Assembly: GCA_963680875.1 (NCBI GenBank)
Contig: OY804575.1
Span: forward strand, 33,453,103-33,517,102
Origin: Bathymodiolus brooksi
Lineage: Eukaryota > Mollusca > Bivalvia > Mytilida > Modiolidae
Length of the DNA stretch: 64,000 bases
Direction: 5' to 3'
Shown here: positions 57,995-64,000 of the stretch, piece by piece
Layout: each line of letters starts with the position of its first letter
Numbering within the stretch: the stretch's first letter is position 1
The notes under the pieces: model-generated
Told to the model about the DNA's origin: nothing
What the model saw: only the letters and a program-made list of their open reading frames with translations
Database searches by the model: none
Translations under genes and position numbers: made by a program

Positions 57995-58345
57995 GAAGAG
58001 TTTGAAGATACCAAAGGGAGGTAATCAGAATCCGTAAATCGAAGGACAGACAACACAATGGCCAAAAGAAAAAGTACAAAAGGACAAACAACGATCAACA
58101 CAACATACATATAAAACTAAAGATCGAGTAACACGAACCCCACTAAAACCCGTGGGTGAACTCAGGTGCTCCGGAAGGGTAGGCAGTTCCTGTTCCACTA
58201 GTGACATCCGTCGTGTTAATCTAGTTACAAACCCGGTGATAAGTCATGAGCGATCTACACAACATTACACATACAAATACAAATGTACATCTCTTTTGTC
58301 GTACAGATTCGTTCTTAACCGCTACTCACTGTCAATTTCGAGGTG
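57995..58345 (-). pseudogene. RT-element copy, internally deleted
   Basis: 57995-58250 is the antisense 3' UTR. Immediately above it, 58262-58345 reads on the minus strand LDLHLEIDSE, a stop, then RLRTNLYDKRDVH, a block that lies several hundred bases upstream of the UTR in the 13680-14740 copy. So the intervening coding part has been deleted. Confidence 0.75.
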
Positions 58346-58790
58346 TAGGTCAAGGCAAGATGAAATGAAAATAAAAATCAAAGAAATACTCTCGTAACCT
58401 TGGATTGAAAATTAATATTTCCTTTGAGTATTATTTTATTGATAATGATTATTCGTAATCTGAGATAGTAAAAGAAGAACTTAATCAAAAGACGTTTCGT
58501 ATATAAACAGTTTATGTGAAAAACACGTTAAAACTTTTGATATTAGTAATTTATTGCATTGCCAGATTTTCAATAAAGAATGCAATCTTGGTTTGCATTG
58601 TTCAACAATATATAATTACTCATAGGAATGATAAGACAAATTGAGTAAGAAAGTAGATGGATGTAAATGAACTCGAGAGACTATTGTCCAACTTTATACC
58701 ATGACAAAAAATTAAGTAAAGGAACAGTGATTTTCTTGCTGTTCTACATTTCTCAGTCACCATAGGTACTTCAATAACGAACAAAACCTA
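58346..58790. other. no gene recognised
   Basis: AT-rich spacer between an RT-element fragment and a minisatellite. Confidence 0.4.
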
Positions 58791-59318
58791 TATCCTAATA
58801 TAAGTGTGACACGGCGCCCAATCTGCACTTCATATCCTAATATAAGTGTGACACGGCGCCCAGTCTGCACTTTATATCCTAATACAAGTGTGACACGGCG
58901 CCCAGTCTGCACTTCATATCCTAATATAAGTGTGACACGGCGCCCAGTCTGCACTTTATATCCTAATATAAGTGTGACACGGCGCCCAGTCTGCACTTCA
59001 TATCCTAATATAAGTGTCAGGGGCGGATTCAGGGGGGGGGGGGGGCGCACCCGGCTCGCGCCCCCCCTAAAATTGGAAAAAATGTGATTTTTTTTGGCGT
59101 AAAATCGTGATTTTTCACACGAAATACCTCAAAAATGTTCGCGCCTCCCTCGGCAATTGAAAAAAATATGATTTTTTGGCGTAAAATCGTGATTTTTCAC
59201 ACGAAATACCCCAAAAATTTCGTGCCTCCCTCTGCTCGGCGCAATTTTTTTTAAGTGCGCCCCCCCCCCTAACTTGAAATCCTGGATCCGCCCCTGAGTG
59301 TGACACGGCGCCCAGTCT
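58791..59318 (+). repeat. 42-bp minisatellite interrupted by a MITE
   Basis: Unit tatcctaatataagtgtgac + acggcgcccagtctgcacttca, about five copies at 58791-59017; the last broken unit resumes at 59297 (agtgtgacacggcgcccagt) after the MITE. A unit length divisible by three keeps frames open, so the repeated peptides on both strands are not genes. Confidence 0.95.
59013..59301. mobile_element. 279-bp MITE inserted in the 42-bp minisatellite
   Basis: Element 59018-59296 has ends caggggcggattcagg and cctggatccgcccctg (inverted, one mismatch) with agtgt on both sides (59013-59017, 59297-59301). The interior duplicates a block: ttggcgtaaaatcgtgattt + ttcacacgaaatacc appears at about 59093 and 59178. 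Confidence 0.9.
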
Positions 59319-59319
59319 T

Positions 59320-60370
59320 TAGCGATACTCTTAGCTTCTGCCGATAAACACTACATAATTAGCATCTTTGTTGATTTGATGTTATTTACTGTATATATTT
59401 TATTTCACAGATGCAGAGTTTGCAACAAGAAAACAAAATACGGGGGTGATGTAATCTTATTAATACTGTCATCTTTATATTGTACGTATATATAACAAGG
59501 GGATAATAATGTACAAGTAACTATATAACACATCATGAATGGGTAAATGCCTCCAATTGTTTCAGCAAAACAAGTATTAGAGACACAAAAAGAATGTATT
59601 CAGTTATAATTGAGTTTCTCAAAGTGAGCAAAAAGTGTTATGTCCCCTCATTATCGCAGATGATGGTTACTAATATTACTGAAACTGTGCTGAAATACAT
59701 GCCATTAGATGAAGAAAAGTATATAAATGGTCATCAGTGAAGTAAAAATAATGAAAAGATACCAAACATATGTCTAGACATTATGGGATAAAGAGCTGAT
59801 CATTGATGTTTAATGATTTGATTGAGTGTTAATCTTCAATAAAGAAGTCACAATTTATATTTGTAGAATAATGAGTGATATCCGGCAATGAATCCAAATA
59901 AGTTATGCGTTGTGGCTAACATGACATTATTTGGATGGTTGATTTTCCGTAATTATAATCAAAAACATTTTTATATAAAGTAATATGAAAGGCAAATATC
60001 GTGGAATTTTTGGATTAAATATTTTCACTTATTATGTCACTTAATGTTAACTAAAATCAACTGCATAACATTAAAAATCCACTCAAAAGCAGATTTTAAG
60101 AGCAAATCGCAAAATATTTGACAGCAGATAATTCTGTGTTCCAGTACAGTAATGCAAATGATATGCGCGTGACACAAGATTTGAACTCTTTCGGGGAGAT
60201 TATTGCTCATGCGCAATGTTCAGTTGATGAACAAATATATATCATATATTCCGTGTGTACCACATAAGAATAATTGCAACAACAAAAAATTGGTTCACAC
60301 GACATGAAACAGACGTATTCCTCAATAATCATTGTCAGGAATGTGTACGTGCTTACCTCAGCATCCATGA
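59320..60370. other. no gene recognised
   Basis: AT-rich, no supported exon, repeat or RNA gene. Confidence 0.4.
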
Positions 60371-60377
60371 TTGTTTA

Positions 60378-60465
60378 TCTTTTCTTCACGAGGTCATGAT
60401 CGGCAATCATCGGACCGAAACTTTTCTTCACGAGGTTATGATCGGCAATCATCGGAACAAAACAA
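60378..60465 (+). repeat. 42-bp tandem duplication
   Basis: ttttcttcacgaggtcatga + tcggcaatcatcgga occurs twice in a row with one base change. Confidence 0.85.
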
Positions 60466-61230
60466 CCGAAAGTTAATCAGTCTCCACAACAATGGCGAGG
60501 ACGATAAACATGCACACGGATTTGCAGATTTCTAGTTGTTGGGAACAAATTTCGACTTGAAACATGCATGAATAGCTTAGTAAAGGTACCGCCGTATTCC
60601 ATATTGAATTTTCAGGGAAACATTCTCTTCACCCAAAACTGGTGTAATATTACTTTAAGCTCCAGAGAAATAGAATTGAAACTTTACAGTAGGTCATACA
60701 AAATATAATTTTACGAATTTACAGTTCCATTAAACATTTGGTTTGCGCAAACGAATTCAGACAATTCAGCCACTCGAAAACATAATAATCCATGTTGATA
60801 ATGTTAAATTTCAGGTCAGAATGTAAGAATTGAACATTATCAGGATAAAAATATTCCTATCAAGAACCCTTCCATTTGATCAATTGGTTTCAGAGGAAGA
60901 CACTAAGATGTAAAACTTTACAGAGGGCCACAAGGAACAAAATATAGTTAGCATGGCTTATCGGAGTAATAAAAAAAACAAAAACAAAAAAAAACATTAC
61001 CACACTATCGGAACTGCTCAAAATCCAATCGATAAAGATGCAAAATCGATACACATAACGCACATATACATTTCCGCTCATTGTACTGGCTTGGTACAAG
61101 AACTTCAATAAAAAGTGGCAGGGTAGCGGGAGCATATCCATCAAACTTTGAAAGTATAATGCCTTGCTTATTACACACAGATATAAAGAATCGAATTATA
61201 TAATAAAAGAAATGACAATGCAAACCTTTT

Positions 61231-61372
61231 GAATGATTAACTCGCTTTTAACTGCAGCAACGCGTCGTACTCGATTTATATTCCCATAAGACGTGGGAGT
61301 TTGCCTCCACGAACTCCATTGATTGTTGCTAGGTTTTGTTGACCCAGAGTCTTTTGTGAGGATTGATCTTTT
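61231..61372 (-). CDS. possible isolated exon
   Basis: The minus frame reads SILTKDSGSTKPSNNQWSSW, RQTPTSYGNINRVRR and VAAVKSELIIQK and is followed by gttt. Composition is more protein-like than the surrounding A/T frames, but acceptor and donor are weak and no family is recognised. Confidence 0.2.
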
Positions 61373-61394
61373 ACTTGAGGTCATTAGCAAATAT

Positions 61395-61790
61395 AAACTA
61401 GGAAAGTTTATGGAGTTTACATTTCACAACTCATACTCGATTCTAGAGCTTGTGCTCAGTACAGTGATTTTCTGGACAGTGTTCAGCTGTTGATGCAAAT
61501 GCTGCTCAACCAAGGCTACATCACTCCTAGGTTGAAGTCATCGTTGCAAAAATTATACCGTCCTTTCGAAATATCCATATCTCAAATGACAGTGAATCCC
61601 TTTTGTACGTAGATATTTTCTTCCCCCCTATCACTGTCAAAACCTTTACCGGGCTTGTTTTCTGTGGTGTGTTTTTTGCCTGGTTTGTCTTCGTCCTGTG
61701 GCTGGTGTACTTAATGTTGCCAGTGTTTCTGGATTATCCATTCTTGGTTTGCGCTTTCGGTTTCCTCTGACGTTTATTTATATTCGAGAG
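61395..61790 (+). pseudogene. RT-element C-terminal remnant and 3' UTR (sense)
   Basis: Starts abruptly in YGVYISQLI, continues SRACAQYSDFLDSVQLLMQ and GYITPRLKSSLQKLYR, then a stop-rich UTR (tgttgccagtgtttctggat; gcgctttcggtttcctctga) parallel to 40800-40910. The catalytic core is absent. Confidence 0.75.
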
Positions 61791-61799
61791 GAAATTCCC

Positions 61800-62880
61800 G
61801 GAGTCTAGAAATAGGACCTAGTTTATGTGCTTCGGAGAACATGTCCCCAGAAATGAATGTCTACTGGCAGTATTTCAGCTGTATGCATGACGAGAACAAA
61901 TTTGCAAATATATCGTGTAGGTAGATATAATGGATGTAAATGAACACGGGAGATTATTGTCTAACTTTATATTATGGGAATACGCTGGATAGGGTCGGAA
62001 AAGTTGCCTTGCAACGAGCCATTAACGACCACTCATAATAATTTGGTGCTGCGAGTATTTATTACGTGCCAAGAGCATGACATTTTCCATATAAGGAACA
62101 TTCACTTTAGTTTCGTTTGAAGGACGAATTCCGTTCTTGAATCATCTTAACTAGCGGATGCCCGTTTCGGTGGGAGAATCTAGGTTCTATTTCTTTACGT
62201 CAGTGTTGAAACCTTCTACTCGTATTGCTCCATGATATTTGATATTTGTTCTCAATTCATAATTTTGACATCTTTCTATTATACAAATTGCTTTGTAATG
62301 TTAGCTATTGGCGTACGTCAATACCGGGGGTAGTTCGTTTGCATTTAATGATTTCAGTTTCCTTCCGCTAGCTTGTTTTAAGAAATACTCAATGCATTAG
62401 TAATTAAGATAATGGCTCAATTCGATTTTGACCATTTTATATTCTGCCATTCTGGAGTTATGTAGGGCCTTTGCTATTTAAAAAATTACTATTTACCCAT
62501 AGTTATATACCGCTGATTACTTCAATGTTCATTGACCGAAAAATTGAAATATTTACACGTTGTTAATTAGTGTTTTTTTATCATTTCAAAAATCTGTTTT
62601 CCGCCCTCGATCAATGAACTGAGTATCAAACGACCAGTTTGATGTGATTTATTTATAATTAACATCTTAATATTAATGATTTTCTTATTCCATCATTTCT
62701 GTTTTTGTGTTCAAGATTCTTTGAAAAATTCTAATTCTAATTTTTGAGAATAATGTATTTGAATACAACTATTATAATACTGTAATCTATGCATAATATA
62801 ATGAAAAATAAAAACAAAAAATACCTCATTGTGGGAAGAGTTCAAGATTCCAATTGAAAAACACCAGCAACAAATGCAAA
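61800..62880. other. no gene recognised
   Basis: Contains the second copy of the dispersed repeat noted at 53360 (around 61920-62040) and otherwise AT-rich unique sequence. Confidence 0.4.
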
Positions 62881-62907
62881 ATTGATACTTTTAGCAAACA
62901 AACACGT

Positions 62908-62984
62908 GACTCCACGGGTGCTCCGGAAGGGTAAACAGTTCCTGCTCAACTAGTAGCACCCGTCGTGTTACTCTTGTTAAATAT
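62908..62984 (-). mobile_element. short RT-element 3' UTR fragment (antisense)
   Basis: gtgctccggaagggtaaaca + gttcctgctcaactagtagc + acccgtcgtgttactcttgt matches the middle of the family UTR only. Confidence 0.7.
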
Positions 62985-63363
62985 CCAGTTGCTAGTCACA
63001 AAAAAGGAAAGGAAGACAGAATTGCTACAACGGCAAACAGAACAGATATATGATACATATGTTATATAAACCAGGATGGCGATCGTAAACCTTTATTATT
63101 CTTTTTACAGAGGTATTTTACTTTCTGCATCATGATGAGTTGGTATATGCTAACTAATATCAATACGAGCAGAAAGAACCAATGAAACATTCATTCATAT
63201 TTCAATCAGAATTTGTTTGTTTTTTCAAAGCCATACGTTTTAAGTATGGCTCCACCTAAGAATCATGCAAAATAAAGAAAAAGTAATTTACCTTATGTCA
63301 TCAATTCACTCAATATTTTGTTATATGACATATTTTGAGTCAAAATAAATGTATTTCAAAGAC

Positions 63364-64000
63364 GGATACAAACAAGCATCATTCACATAACACCCTGTTC
63401 ACAGGTGATAATAAATAATAAAAATCCTATTTTTCTACGTTTTTTTTGAAGATGCGAAATGAGGCTGTTTGGTTGCCATGGTAACAATAATTGTTTTTCT
63501 TTCCATGGCATTGTTATCAGTTTAATAGTTGGTATTTAGTTATAAAATCAGTACCGGTAATATGGAAATCTTTGTGACCAAAAGAAAATTTTATGATCTT
63601 AGCATGATATGAAATGCATTTAAAATGTTTTATTTTTGTTTCCATGGCAACCATTCACATAATCTAAGGTTAAAAGTTTATTTAGTAGTTAATTTGGTTG
63701 TAAGTTATGTGAAAAAGATAATATCAGTAAATACATTTTAGAGAAGCAGAAATATTTTGTAAAAAATGTAGTTGTATACTATTTGCTAAAAAACCAAAAG
63801 TATGGGACAAAAAAAACTTTTTTCCCAAAAATCTAAAAGAGGCTACAAACGATTATTTTTGATATGTTTTAGACAAGTGTCTATTGAACAGATACAAACA
63901 AGCATCATTCACATACCACACTGTTCACAGGAGATAATAGATAATGAAAATCCAATTTTTTTGCATTTTTTTGAAGATGCGAAATGAGGCTGTTTGGTAG
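63364..64000 (+). repeat. direct duplication with a 523-base period
   Basis: 63370-63480 (acaagcatcattcacat ... gaagatgcgaaatgaggctg) recurs at about 63897-64000 with scattered differences; the second copy is cut by the window edge. Further units may follow outside the window. Confidence 0.8.

Noticed and set aside
58757..59087. Repetitive open frames on both strands (VTLILGYEVQTGRR-type and complement)
   Set aside because: The 42-bp minisatellite unit is a multiple of three, so both strands stay open by arithmetic.

Overview
This window looks like nuclear DNA of a bivalve mollusc, perhaps a mytilid or another pteriomorph (the clade is inference). It is AT-rich. Its real host genes are split into small exons with GT-AG introns, and it is packed with the tRNA-derived SINEs, CR1/L2-type LINEs, Tc1 and hAT relatives, foldback elements and minisatellites typical of bivalves. 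No bacterial, organellar, CRISPR or operon-like feature is visible. Most long open frames are either transposon proteins or translations of simple repeats.

Two host genes are supported, both on the minus strand. The first (1444-3972) is the 5' two thirds of a Rap1-type small GTPase, whose remaining exons lie left of base 1. The second (20581-25187) is a complete four-exon gene for a secreted 157-residue TIMP/netrin-like protein. Its exons are too short to appear as open frames, and it was assembled from splice sites and reading phase. A stop-bearing cysteine-rich CXC fragment lies at 994-1173.

Layout: 1-4 kb Rap1 with intronic repeats; 4.6-9.6 kb foldback and hAT-like MITEs; 10.8-14.7 kb a palindromic cluster of SINE heads, then two minus-strand copies of a degraded reverse-transcriptase (RT) element; 16-20 kb SINEs and another RT pseudogene split by a SINE; 20.6-25.2 kb the TIMP-like gene; 26.3-27.4 kb a 5'-truncated LINE; 28.07-30.96 kb a Tc1-like transposon whose DNA-binding domain is split by a second element; 31.3-40.2 kb a nested locus in which a minus-strand Gag/SGNH-hydrolase-like sequence is interrupted by a 609-bp MITE and by a nearly intact CR1/L2-type LINE, with blocks of one 31/32-bp minisatellite on both sides; 41.6-43.3 kb a tandem-core repeat; 43.3-45.2 and 45.26-50.54 kb two abutting TIR elements, the second with remnants of a DDE_Tnp_4-type transposase; 50.5-64 kb further RT fragments, SINEs, tandem arrays, a MITE inside a minisatellite, and long AT-rich stretches with nothing recognisable.

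The most informative observations are: a 2A-like peptide motif at the start of the LINE open frame; recognition that about ten scattered antisense repeats are the 3' UTR of one RT element family; the readable order of insertions at 28-31 kb and 31-40 kb; a 3' tail shared by otherwise different SINEs; and the intact TIMP-like gene.
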